From assembly GCA_033557675.1 (NCBI GenBank), contig JAWQRM010000407.1, forward strand, positions 1 through 23,043: DNA of 23,043 nucleotides. Reading direction: 5' to 3'. The notes below the pieces were generated by a model. That model was given only the letters and a program-made list of their open reading frames with translations, was not told the DNA's origin and searched no databases. This DNA comes from Coptodactyla brooksi (Eukaryota; Arthropoda; Insecta; Coleoptera; Scarabaeidae). The number at the start of each line of letters is the position of its first letter. Position 1 is the stretch's first letter. Below are positions 1 through 9,681 of the stretch, in pieces. A program made the translations under genes and the position numbers.

Positions 1-160
1 ATTTGAAAGACCGGGTTTACGTGAACAAACAACTGACGCTCTGAAAGATGAAATTTGGCTCTGCATTGACGAGATAAGCGAAGCTTTGTTGCAAAATGTG
101 GTTCGTCCGCCGACGTGCTAGAGGTGGACATTTGCCCGACATCATATTCCATTATTAATT
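1..160 (+). pseudogene. Tc1/mariner (IS630-type) transposase, C-terminal remnant
   Basis: The tail of a DDE-type transposase of the insect IS630/Tc1-like group (often annotated as DUF4817-containing) can be read in pieces. One frame gives LKDRVYVNKQ, the next gives LKDEIWLCIDEIS followed by NVVRPP, and a third ends with RGGHLPDIIFHY and a stop near 159. The closing motif (GGHLPDIIFH after an Arg/Cys-rich stretch) is what I recognise from this family. Two frameshifts in about 130 bases show it is dead. The element starts left of the window, so the catalytic domain is not visible. A possible poly(A) signal (AATAAA) lies near 189. The family assignment is from memory of the motif; the reading frames are seen directly. 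Confidence 0.5.
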
Positions 161-249
161 CCCATATTTCTACTTTACATTGATATCAATAAAACTGAAT
201 TTGCCCAAAAAAGTGTGTTTTTAAGCCAATTTACTTCCTAACCTCAAAT

Positions 250-796
250 TTGCCCACTCTTTACTACGCTAAACATTTCGAAGATTTTAAAAACGTTGTG
301 TGCGCATTTTCGGATACTTCTAGTAGATCGATAAGAGATTGCCAGGCCGTTTTAGAAAAAGCAGAATTAAAATATAATGTCGCTTTTATTAAATGTAATT
401 TTAGTCTTGTAAATAGCACCATACAATCCTTATAGAAACAGAAAGTCTCATTAGTTGAGTTGATTAAAAAAGTTAATGTCAAAACTGCCATAGATGGTAT
501 ACCTCGGCACATTGGTCAAATAGTGCAAGCAAAACTCAACGATGTTTTGATAAAAAACGAGGGATTTCAAACGTTGAATAAAATATCAACGATCCTAAAT
601 GGAGGGGTAGTTCACGATTGGAATATGAATCGACCTATTCATATTCGTAGGAAAACGTAAATATGCACCTATAACCAGTGTTGATGTCGAAAGAAGTTTG
701 TCAAATTATAAAAACATTTTAAGTGATCGACCACAGAGCGTTACAATTGAACATTAAAATGAACATTTAATAATTTCGTGTTTTAAATGGAAATAG
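250..796 (+). pseudogene. hAT-family transposase, C-terminal half, broken
   Basis: This fragment of a hAT DNA transposase carries the C-terminal dimerisation region. It reads from PTLYYAKHFEDFKNVV to a stop at 433-435, resumes in the same frame (VELIKKVNVKTAIDGIP onward), then shifts frame near 650-660 into KYAPITSVDVERSLSNYKNI and ILSDRPQSVTIEH. A second stop follows at 755-757 and the frame ends at 796. The block 'APITSVDVERSFS..K.IL.DRR' is the hallmark of the hAT dimerisation domain and closes many insect hAT proteins. The BED zinc finger and catalytic core are absent, so only the last third or so survives. No host role is suggested. The domain call is strong; the exact superfamily branch is not. 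Confidence 0.65.
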
Positions 797-1035
797 CTTT
801 GTTTTTAAATTTGGTTATTAAAAATTGTTTTGTAGCTATAAATTAAAATGTTTTAAACGTTTGTTTTATTTAAAGTATTTAAATGTTTTGAATAAAAATA
901 TGTTCTCATTTATTGTTTTATTCTTTTGTTTAAGTATTAAATGTTAATATTATATTAATAAAGTACTACATATATCTAAATCAACGTTTATTTCATCAAA
1001 AATGTGTATATAGGTTATATAATTTTGTAAAATGT

Positions 1036-1153
1036 AAACGTTTTTTTGCATACAATAATGCTTTTTTTGAATATAATAACGCTTTTTTTGCCAAAATCGA
1101 TGTTTCTTAAGCGCTTTTTCCTGCATTTTTAATGCTTTTTAATCCGGGCTCTA
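1036..1153. repeat. Probable hAT subterminal repeats and 3' terminal inverted repeat
   Basis: A short motif resembling A-A-(T/C)-G-C followed by a run of T recurs at about 1036, 1057, 1078, 1109 and 1131. The last copy runs into AATCCGGGCTCTA, ending at 1153. Read from the other strand the end is TAGAGCCCGGATTAAAAA, which resembles a hAT terminal repeat. Clustered short repeats inside an element end are typical hAT transposase-binding sites. The other end of the element is not in the window, so neither the matching terminal repeat nor the 8-bp target duplication can be checked. Confidence 0.35.
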
Positions 1154-1718
1154 GATAATACTTTTGATCCTCCAGTATTTCGTTAAATCTTTCAGAGAGC
1201 TTTCAGAAATGTCCAACTCCCAGGTGACCGTAACTGATTAGGAATCCAAACTTACAGTATATTGCGGATCAAAATAAAACACCCTAACTGCCACAATTGA
1301 GAAAGTCAGGGGCGTAACAAAATTAATTTACTGTTTTCTACAAATTTATACGTGATTTTGCAGTTCTGAAAAGATAATTTTAATCACTTGCGACTTGGTC
1401 ATTTTTGAAAGCCCTGTATATTCGACACTGTGGCAGCCATTTCGTTTCATACAAAATATGTCGCTATAACATCGTGAAATGAATCTAGTGAATGTCACTT
1501 TCAGGCACGCCTGTTCATATAACAAATTATTCTGCAACAGATGTAAAATTATTTCTACGATAAGTATTTTCAGTATTTGTATTCGGGTTTGTTTTAATTG
1601 AGCAAACTTCAATTTACCCAAAACGTTAGCCAACACCGTAATCCGCAGCTTAAATGGTCAACAGGTCTGACAACTTCTGTTACGTAAAGAATTTACGCAA
1701 GACAAACTGTAAAACAAG
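1154..1718. other. Unassigned AT-rich stretch between the hAT end and the mariner
   Basis: There is no convincing coding sequence. A minus-strand open stretch at 1346-1636 (96 codons) has no motif I recognise and looks fortuitous. The sequence TATACAGGGCTTTC, seen on the minus strand near 1415, resembles starts of small insect inverted-repeat elements, but no partner copy was found in the window. Confidence 0.3.
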
Positions 1719-1722
1719 CGTG

Positions 1723-1751
1723 TTGTTCGGAAAGTAATTCCGTTTTCTTCG
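1723..1751 (+). repeat. Left inverted terminal repeat of the mariner
   Basis: About 29 bases beginning TTGTTCGGAAAGTAATTCCG mirror the right end of the element. The innermost part (TTTTCTTCG) diverges more than the tip, as expected for an ageing mariner ITR. Confidence 0.85.
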
Positions 1752-1929
1752 CAGCAGGGGTTAGTTGTATTTTAACCTGCCAACTTTATTTTAAACCGTA
1801 TATGCGTTATATATTCTGACAGCTGACATTGCAAAGTTTATGTGTGAAAATATTTTGTTCGGTTCTGTGCAATTGTTTCCTTTTGGGTCTTACGAATCAT
1901 GAAGAACCGAAAACAGCAGTTTCGACACA

Positions 1930-2312
1930 TTTCACTTCTAAAGTGTACTCCCATCAACCTGACAAATTGCGCGATTCACTCAAACAGAGAGGGCCAGAAT
2001 TGATTAATAGAAAAGGTATAGTGTTCCACTAAGATAATGCGAGACCGCATACCAGTTTGGCAGCTCGTCAAAAGCTTTTACAGCTTGGATAGGATTGACT
2101 ACCACACCTATCACATTCTCCGGAGCTGGCACCTTCCGATTATTAGTTGTTTCGGTCTCTACAAATTGTCTTTAACGGAAAAACCTTTACTTCAAATGAA
2201 GCCGTCAAATATGACTTGGATTAATTTTTTGGCAGCAAGAATCAGAAGTTTTATGAGCATAAAATCATGCTACTGCCAAAAAGATGGCAAAAGGTGTTGA
2301 ACCAAAATGGTT
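1930..2312 (+). pseudogene. mariner transposase, C-terminal half, multiple stops
   Basis: This is the C-terminal half of the cut-and-paste transposase (DD34D catalytic triad). After KLRDSLKQRGPELINRKGIVFH comes a stop (2030-2032) and then DNARPHTSLAARQKLLQLG, which holds the second catalytic Asp. The run continues to HSPELAPSDY with the third catalytic Asp, then GKTFTSNEAVKYDL and MLLPKRWQKVLNQNG to the end. At least four in-frame stops are present: 2030-2032, about 2078, after SDY, and in the segment before FFGSKNQKFY. The DNA-binding helix-turn-helix domains and the GDE block with the first Asp are missing; the deletion point lies somewhere around 1850-1930. It is certainly mariner and certainly inactive. 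Confidence 0.85.
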
Positions 2313-2379
2313 AATATGTAATTACATAGAATATTTATACTCTCTAAGAAGAAAATGAAAGTCCCTTTCATTTTCACAA

Positions 2380-2412
2380 AAAAGAACGAAATTACTTTCC
2401 GAACAACCTAAT
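2380..2412 (-). repeat. Right inverted terminal repeat of the mariner
   Basis: Read on the minus strand from 2408 this is GGTTGTTCGGAAAGTAATTT, matching the left ITR. It is flanked by TA (2409-2410), the expected mariner target duplication. Confidence 0.85.
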
Positions 2413-2912
2413 ATATTTAAGATGTTCTTAGAGACCGAATAATGATCAGTTATGATTTTTTGTACCGTGTGAAAACGATCCTTAAAACCAAAAAGGAAGT
2501 AGGGGATTTAAATGAACAACTGGTTGAAAAAGCACCTTTACTTATTACATCATGAATGTTGTCACCTCTACAACTCAAATTTGATTGAAGAATGGAATCT
2601 CTTACCTTTCAGTCAAACAGCTAATCTTTCGCACACGTGAGAGAACCGATGTCACTCAATCAAAGATTATTTGTCACTCTAGGATATCCCACATGTCGAA
2701 TTATGTTAGGAGATTTACAATTTGAAACATCGATTACGCCATAAATGTTTCATAAATAACAGTTGTACAAAGCTACAAAAGGGAAAGCATATTGTATTTT
2801 TTAGGCACACTTTACACGTAAAGTGTCAAAAGTTTGATATTGATTTTAGTTACGTCTTACACACAATATTGTTTTATTAGAACACTATTTTTGTACTCTG
2901 ATGTGTCTGCGG

Positions 2913-2950
2913 AAATAGAGGATTTATATCTTAATAGAGGATTTATATTT
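2913..2950. repeat. 19-bp tandem duplication (AATAGAGGATTTATAT unit)
   Basis: AATAGAGGATTTATAT occurs twice, separated by CTT, giving a two-copy tandem of about 19 bp. It looks like a simple slippage duplication. Confidence 0.6.
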
Positions 2951-4459
2951 GAAAATAATTGTTTTCGTTAGAAAAGAAAAAAATCATTCGACTTAATACG
3001 AGTTGCAATGAATGGGACACAGAAGTATTTCCATTTTTTCAGGTTATCTAAACCAACCCAACCCTCCACTATATTTTTGTCAAAATGGATGGAAAGAACA
3101 TTTGTCAGCTGAATATACGTCACTAACTAGAGGATGAGCTTCAAGTGTGATTCATCAATTGTTAGGGAGCTTACGTAATAGTCTACGAGCAGTGTCAAGG
3201 TTTGTGACCGCACAGTTCTCATTGTGGGCAATTTATACCGGTGAACCCGGGGACAATGAAAACGCAATTAAAACGGCGTGCATGAAACACTACAATAATT
3301 AACCATTCAAGTTCACGCCAGATAAAACCGCGACGTGCTAGAACCTTTATGAACTTTCCCTGAGAAGAAGATCTCACGGCTAGATATACATCGCCCGGCT
3401 CTTAATCTATTCTATGAGAGAATTTGCTTTATACACAAGGAAGCAAAAAAAGGTGAAAAACTACGAGGAGGAAACAGAGAGGGAAGATGGAAATTACGTT
3501 TTACGCATTATCTTTGTCGGCTTCCTGCTTCTTCTTTTTTCGAGGCAACAGATTTTCTCACTACTTTCCGTCGTTCATTAGAAATAATTACCACTCTCCA
3601 AGCATTGTTTCTATTCAGTGCTAATGAATAAGTGGAAACTAATAACCGGTCGAACACTTTCAAATATAAAAAAAAAATCGAATGAAACATAATCGGTGCT
3701 GTTAGTAAAAAACGTAATTTTGAATAAGGTTCCATTATAAAGATATTATATACAACTCAATTCCTGTTCTGCCGTTTACTCATTAATAATGTATCTAAAC
3801 CTATCAAAACTTATTTGGTACAATAAGTCATACATAATTCATGGGAGCAACTAATATGGTAATAAAGCCCGGGCTGTTTTAATCGCCCTGCTTCCCATAA
3901 TAGGAAACATGCTTATTATACCTTTTATGATGCTTGCTTAAATATCACTATCAATAAAGGATAAGCATACGTATTAGCATTTGACGCATACCGATTGCAA
4001 AGATTGATAAAGTTGTAGCAAGTATGCCAACATGACGTCAAACATCGTCTTGCATCATGTGCAGTTTCGATTTACAAATTGATGGAAGAAATAAAAATGC
4101 ATATTTATGCAGCATAGAAATATTATTAACATAATTTATGTACCTTGTTTACTATAACGTGCACGGTAGCAGTGAAAAGTATTTTAATTGAAATGTCCGG
4201 TTCAAATTACTACTTTATCATGCTTACCCACAACACTATATTATATTTAAACATGACAATATTTTACAAATAGAGAACTCTAATTTCTATAATTCAAAAG
4301 TGTAAAAATATCAAATTGTAGTTGTGGCTTTAAAAATATTGTATAAACAAATATCTATTCTTAATTATGAATGAAATAAGTGAGACAATTCGGTACATAA
4401 TTATAAAATGTTCATGAAATAGTACCACAAATGGATATATGTTACAGTACAGCAGTAGT

Positions 4460-4491
4460 GGAAGGTGAAGTACTTGGAAGGTGAAGTACTA
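4460..4491. repeat. 16-bp perfect tandem duplication
   Basis: GGAAGGTGAAGTACTT is followed immediately by GGAAGGTGAAGTACT. There are two copies, identical apart from the last base. It lies about 90 bp left of the piggyBac-like element end and is probably unrelated to it. Confidence 0.7.
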
Positions 4492-4643
4492 TCAGTTATA
4501 ACCTAATATACAGTTAGGAATGTGATCCTGTATGTATATTTAGAACATTGCCGGATATTTTTTTAGTGTAATTAATAGTTAATTAACCCTACTGTTCTTC
4601 CTGCTGCTCTCTCTGTGTGTTTTAGTATACGCTCGTAGTCTTT

Positions 4644-4660
4644 CGGATCATGGTGACCCG
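4644..4660. repeat. Subterminal palindrome of piggyBac-like copy A
   Basis: CGGATCATGGTGACCCG is a slightly decayed version of the CGGGTCA-nnn-TGACCCG palindrome found near both ends of copy B. It probably marks a transposase recognition site; this role is inferred. Confidence 0.5.
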
Positions 4661-4865
4661 ACGTATGCAGATACAGGAGGATTGTCAAGAATAGCTCGAA
4701 ACTAGTGATTTTATTACAATACATAAACGCACACAATGATGAAAAGAAATCTTATTACCAACAAACGTAAAATGTATTATAATAAAAAATATTACAAACA
4801 CTAAATCTAAAAACAAGAGAAAATATCAAATAAATTCTGATGTGCATCCAATTGTTGCTTAATCT

Positions 4866-6110
4866 CTAGACTGACGACAATAGTAATAGTAGTTTTGATG
4901 GGCACATATTACATCGCGCTCTTTTAGTTTTACTGATTGTACCAGATGCAGATGGTACTGCTACTTCGCCACATTGATCTTGAGCTTTCTTTATTACAGC
5001 AGTAGCTTGTTGAGTATGAGGTTTATGTTCTTTTGACATCACATAGGGAGTTACTATCAGTTTGCTCAATTCTTCCAAAAATAGTCTTCTTTTGTACAGA
5101 ACGTTCTTATTTCAATCCAGCTTTATTTCGCTCCATAACACAAATCTATTATATGCACTAAAATCAAGTATATTGTAGAACAAAACAATAGACCGTCGAT
5201 TGGTTTTTCTTTTGCAATTCTATGCTGCAGCATATACGATATTTGATCTACGGTATCCACCGCGCCTGTGGTAGAGTTATAATCATTTGTGGCTTCTTGT
5301 CGTCCTTGCTGCTCACTTTCTGATGACAGTGCATTGTGCTCATGGGAACAACGTCTTTGGTCAACTAAAAAGTAGAACTATGTACTTCTTTACTTATTGC
5401 AATCACGGGAAGTTCGGGTTTATTTTTTTTAACCATCCGCAAAACTACTCGCATCCCTTGATTTTTTTCTAGTGCTTCATCAGGACATTTTCCCGTATAA
5501 ACTTGAGCTTTCATATCGTAAGAACTACCACTGTCACAAAGAGTCCATATCTTGATACCATATTTTGCTGGCTTGCTGGGAGTACACTGTTTGAAAGGAC
5601 AACGTCTTCTGAAGCCAGCAGTAACATTATCATCTACATTGTACAATTTAAACATAATTTTTATCCACTTCTCCCAAAAGCCTCTTATAGGGGCTAATTT
5701 GTCACTAGTTCTCCTTTGTTGACGATAGACCTTACCGTCAAAACGTAATACGCGTGACATTCGATAAGAAACTTTCAACGACATCGTTGCATGAAAAATA
5801 GGTCTATCGGTTTCTGCATCCCACAAATTTTTTGTTGATGCGCTGTGTGATTTATAAACTCCTGTCAGTAACAATAATCCTATACATGCTTGTCTTGCAA
5901 TATTATCCAGATCTTCCCAATTGCCTCTGTACACTCTTCAATCTTGCTCATTTTCAACACAATCCTTTCAAGAGTATGGTTCACGATAACTTGAAAGGCA
6001 GATGGAATATCCTTCACTCCGGATATGGAACACCTAGTTGGAGCAGAAGTAATTTTTATTATATTTTAACTAGATGCTCGTCCACTTTGGAAGAAAGGTT
6101 CTAACATCCA
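4866..6110 (-). pseudogene. piggyBac-like transposase, copy A, missing catalytic parts
   Basis: Transposase of the TTAA-specific piggyBac superfamily, which cuts with a three-Asp catalytic site. The longest frame (5934 down to 5365, 189 codons) gives TKNLWDAETDRPIFHAT, RMSRVLRFDGKVYRQQ, DKLAPIRGFWEKWIKIMF and RCPFKQCTPSKPAKYGIKI, all strong family blocks. Just before RRRCPF the sequence jumps from DDNVT to AGFRRR: the DEQ block with the first catalytic Asp is deleted. Near 5435-5470 a deletion of about 100 bp removes the TCDNFFTS block with the second Asp. The third-Asp block survives as TTGAVDTVDQ near 5245-5275. The C-terminus (5078 to 4866) has LSKLIVTPYVMSKEH and ends at RCNMCPSK, so most of the Cys-rich domain is lost. 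Confidence 0.85.
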
Positions 6111-7486
6111 TAAATGTACTTTAAAATCCGTATTTCGTATTAATAAATAAAACTAGTAGTAGTTGTAGAAATGCAACAGTGCCACAAATAATAAATTTCT
6201 AAATTTTGTAAAAATAAAGAAAACTTAGAAATTATGAATAATATGATATGGAAGTAACTATCAATAGCATCATATTTTAGGAAAGTGACTTTTATCACAT
6301 GCATTATTTATACAATATTTTTGAAATCACAACTTTTAAGGTCTGTTTACAGGAAATTATTATTTTTGCACTTATAGCAGTATTATATTGAGGGTGGGAG
6401 ACTACAGCTTATAGGATCATAAAAAGTACAACCTGCGAACTACTGTTAGGGGAAATGACTCACAGTACTTTTGTAAGTATATTTGTAAATAGCTTATACC
6501 CAGAGAATCTATCTCATTTAAAAGGCCTTATCGAGTTGGCAAACAATGACGTTGCCTCCTGAAAAAAGAAAGAATTGCAATGGCAATTTCGTTCTAATAT
6601 TACGACAGGTCATCTCACCCCACGAAAACATTTCTGCAGCCAACCGTGGTGAACCGAGGCTCGTTATACGAACTGGGTCGGAGAATTACCCCAACCACTT
6701 TATGAACCACCTTAGCTGTTCCATTATCAAATACATATACACGCAGGGTGAAGAAATCTAGGGTACGGCGTTATCGCTGAAGTTAGAGGGTGGTAGGTAA
6801 TAAAAACTTTCTTTGTTTTCGTTGGGATTAACGTCAGCCATTCGGTGTGTTTAGTGTTCGCAATGGGTGCAGGACATTTGTTGTTGTGGGGGCTTTGTGT
6901 AAACAAAACTCTGGTGTTTTTGGGTAAACGACAAATAACGACGGCCCGAGATCATCGTCAGCTTCCCATATAGTGGTAAATGAAAATACGATACTTCCAG
7001 AGCGATACGGAATGAAAGGCAAATAAGAAAAATAAGGAATGTAGGACGTATTTTAAGTTGATTAAAGGAACTTAATCCGCCTATATCTGGGTCAATCTCA
7101 CGTATATTCGCGTTGCTTTTACGTAACTAATCAATTAGTGTATATTATTTACATAGAGAGTCCTTTACTTTAGTCACAGTTTTCTGTATTTCCTTTTTTA
7201 GTAAAGTACAGAATATGATTAGAATTTTTATATGAAATACATTTATGATAAAAAGTAGATAATTTGGATACATTCCTTCCTTCATATGTAAATCAAAAGA
7301 TTTACATATTTAAGAACTTTGCGTATGTTGACATGTTTCCCGACAAAAAATATGATCAGTTGTGTGCTAACGAAATTTACAATACAACGAGATTACTTAG
7401 TCGCCCTAAAATATTTTTTGACGCGTCAATAACTTGCTGAAATATAATTGATGTAGACACTGTGAGTAGTTGAATCGACAGTTTAC
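6111..7486. other. Unassigned spacer between the two piggyBac-like copies
   Basis: This is about 1.4 kb with no recognisable gene. A 71-codon plus-strand open stretch (6546-6761, starting MTLPPEKRKNCNG) and a 62-codon minus-strand one (6834-7022) have no motif I know. Neither piggyBac-like copy extends into it. The part at 6560-6960 is less AT-rich than its surroundings. Confidence 0.3.
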
Positions 7487-7505
7487 TTAACCCTGCTGCG
7501 CTCCT

Positions 7506-7522
7506 CGTGACAATATGACCCG
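7506..7522. repeat. 5' subterminal palindrome of piggyBac-like copy B
   Basis: CGTGACAATATGACCCG lies 16 bp inside the 5' terminal TTAA. It matches the 3' subterminal motif at 9618-9636, with the left arm mutated. A related GGTCATTATGACCC occurs at 7692-7705. Confidence 0.6.
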
Positions 7523-7799
7523 AAACGGATTTTCAGGTTCTATAACTTAGTCATCTTTCATTATTTATTTCCAAGATTTTGTGACTTTGTTTGCTGGTTC
7601 GTAAAGTATAATATGGCCAAATAGTTTTTACAAGAAATTATTATTAAATTTTTTAGACAGGTTGCTACGTATATAATATATATATGCCTTTGGTCATTAT
7701 GACCCAAAACTATATAGACTCTATTCTTTTAATTACTAATATGTCATATAAATAGGGAACGCGGATAGCGCATTTCGATTTCTTTATATACAGTGTTGA

Positions 7800-9490
7800 A
7801 TAGGCATCATCATAAATAATTGAGAGACGATTTCTATCTGATGACGAAATAGCAGAGATAGATGCAAATGTATCCGTCGATGAAGACCCTTCTGACTATG
7901 AGAAATCCGAAGCATACTATGATTCCTCAGATAATAACGTAGTGCAAACAGATACTGTGGTTCCTGTGCAGTTAGTATCGTCAAAAGACAAAGTTATATT
8001 TTGGATGTTAGAACCTTCCCTCAAAGTAGACGAGCATCTAGTCAAAGTGTAATAAAAATTACTACTGGTCCAACTAGGTATGCCATGCCCAAAGTGAAGG
8101 ATATTATATCTGCCTTTTAAGTTACCGTGAATTCTATACTTGAAAATACTGTGTTGAAAATGAGCAATATTAAAGGTCGGAGAGTGTACGGATGCGACTG
8201 GGAAGATCTGGATAATATTACAATACAAGCAGTACAACAGAACAAGCAGTACACGCAGAACTACAATAATATGATTATTGTTGTTTTCAAGAGTTTATAA
8301 ATCACACGGCGAATCAACAAAAAGTTTATGGGATGCAGAAACTGGTAGACCTATTTTTCATGCAACGTCGTTAAAGGTTTTTTAACGAATATCACACGTA
8401 TTACGTTTTGACAATAAGGTCTATCGTCAACAAACGAGGGCAACTCACAAATTAGCCCCTACAAAAGAGTTTTGGGAGAACTAGATAGAAATTATGTCTA
8501 AATTGTACAAAGCAAGTGATAATGTTACTGTTAACAAATGACTTGTTGGCTTCAGAGGAGGCTGTCCTTTCAAACACTATATTCCCAGCAAGCCAACAAA
8601 ATATGGCATCAAAATATGAACTCTTTGTGACTGTGGTAATTCCTACGCCATTGAAGCTCAAGTTTATACGGGAAAATGTTCTAGTGAAGTAACAGAAAAA
8701 ATCAAGGGATGCGATTACTTTTAGACCTAACACATGAACTCGGGGGGCAAAATGTTACATGTGATAATTTTTTCACGTCCAAAAAAGTAGATGAAATACT
8801 TCTCAAAAGAAAACTTTTGTTAGGAACGACTAAAAAAAATAAACCCAAACTTCCCGTGATTGCAATAAATAAAAAAGTACATAGTTCTGCGTTTTATTTT
8901 ACCACAATTGTGTCATAAATTAATCATAAATATGGCCTAAAAAAATAAAAACTTTACTTTCATGAGCACCATGCATTGTACTCAACGGTACTGGCCTCTA
9001 CTAGAAGTCTCTAATGGTACTAGATTATAACTTTACCAAAGGGGCGACTGATATGTTAGATCAAAGTATTGCAGTGTATACTTGCAAAAGAAAAACCAAT
9101 CGATGGCCTATTATTTTATTCTGAAAGATGGCCTTTTATTTTGTTACAGTATACTTGATGTTAGTGCTTGTAATGCATTTGTGTTATGGAGGGAAATAAA
9201 TCCAGATTGGAATAAGAACGTTCTGTACAAGAGAACTTTTTGGAGGAATTGAACAAACCGATGGTAACTCCCTATATGATGTCAAGAGAACTAAACGTAA
9301 TAAGTTTACAAACATAAACATAACAAGAACATAAAATTCAAGATCAACGTGGCGAAGTAGCAGTACCATCTACATCTGGTGTAATCACTAAAAATAAAAG
9401 AGCACGATGTAATATGTGTCCATCAAAATGTGACAATAAAACAAGTATAACATGTCATAAGCGTAATAAATATTTGTGTAATGTTCATGT
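7800..9490 (+). pseudogene. piggyBac-like transposase, copy B, with Cys-rich C-terminus
   Basis: The protein can be followed across frames in the standard order. An acidic N-terminus comes first (DEIAEIDANVSVDEDPSDYE near 7845-7905). Then SHGESTKSLWDAETGRPIF, SHVLRFDNKVYRQQ and HKLAPTKEFWEN follow. At the first catalytic site the codon at 8533-8535 is AAC (Asn) where the family has Asp, with a stop two codons on. GCPFKHYIPSKPTKYGIKI, the second site TCDNFFTS (Asp at 8763-8765) and the third site GATDMLDQ (9050-9052) are kept. The C-terminal zinc-binding domain is visible at 9399-9489 (RARCNMCPSKCDNKTS, then TCHKR and LCNVH). Many stops and frameshifts show it is dead, but it preserves more domains than copy A. 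Confidence 0.85.
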
Positions 9491-9617
9491 GGTGTATTAC
9501 ACCGCATTTATACTTTTGTTAGTAATAAGATTGCTTTTCATCTTTATTTGCGTTTATGTATTGTAATAAAATCAAAATATATTTATTTCAAGCTAAATCT
9601 TCCTGTACCTGCATACA

Positions 9618-9636
9618 TCGGGTCACTATGACCCGA
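9618..9636. repeat. 3' subterminal palindrome of piggyBac-like copy B
   Basis: TCGGGTCA-CTA-TGACCCGA is a perfect palindrome with 8-bp arms and a 3-bp centre, about 45 bp inside the 3' end. The equivalent in copy A is at 4644-4660. Confidence 0.7.
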
Positions 9637-9681
9637 AGGACTACAAGTGTATAGTAAAACTAAGGAGAACAGCAAAGCTAA

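Larger units (their letters stand above)
1719..2412 (+). mobile_element. mariner (irritans-type), internally deleted, both ITRs present
   Basis: This non-autonomous Tc1/mariner element is about 0.7 kb instead of the usual 1.3 kb. The left end contains TTGTTCGGAAAGTAATTCCG (1723-1742). The right end, on the opposite strand, reads TTGTTCGGAAAGTAATTTCG just inside TAGG at about 2410. The two repeats differ at only a few positions, while the coding part has several stops. The TA target site is recognisable on the right (2409-2410) but eroded on the left. The length deficit matches loss of the transposase N-terminal half and the first catalytic aspartate. Confidence 0.85.
2413..4582. other. Unassigned AT-rich DNA with two short tandem duplications
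   Basis: No gene or recognisable element was found in about 2.2 kb. The sequence is mostly AT-rich, with a richer-GC patch at roughly 3160-3420. Open stretches such as 3508-3735 on the minus strand show no motif. Two short direct duplications are listed separately. The region could be intergenic, intronic or very old repeat; nothing here decides between these. Confidence 0.3.
4583..6110 (-). mobile_element. piggyBac-like element, copy A, 5'-truncated
   Basis: The 3' end of the element is at 4583: TTAA target site followed by CCCTACTGTTCTTCC, the CCC-start terminal repeat of piggyBac-like elements. Its first about 1.5 kb matches, in reverse, the 3' part of copy B (7487-9681), including the GACCCG palindrome zone, the poly-A/C-terminal zone and the coding region. 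Similarity to copy B stops at about 6095-6110 (GGTTCTAACATCCA is the last shared block), so the 5' terminal repeat and the protein N-terminus are gone. It also lacks about 100 bp inside the coding region that copy B keeps. Confidence 0.85.
7487..9681 (+). mobile_element. piggyBac-like element, copy B, near full length
   Basis: The 5' boundary is TTAA (7487-7490) followed by CCCTGCTGCGCTCCT. The 3' boundary on the opposite strand reads TTAGCTTTGCTGTTCTCC ending at 9681, equivalent to the TTAACCCTACTGTTCTTCC end of copy A but with a mutated target site. The total, about 2.2 kb, is within the usual piggyBac-like range. Palindromic GGTCA/TGACC motifs sit near both ends. The coding region lies between about 7800 and 9490 and is riddled with stops, so it is non-autonomous. 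Confidence 0.85.

Noticed and set aside
5832..6104. Plus-strand 90-codon open stretch, similar to the minus-strand one at 7917-8237
   Set aside because: The two resemble each other only because both are antisense to the same part of the two piggyBac-like copies; the transposase strand carries the family motifs.
6340..6366. Short similarity between TGTTTACAGGAAATTATTATT and a copy B sequence near 7630
   Set aside because: About 20 bases of AT-rich match in the wrong orientation for copy A; not distinguishable from chance.
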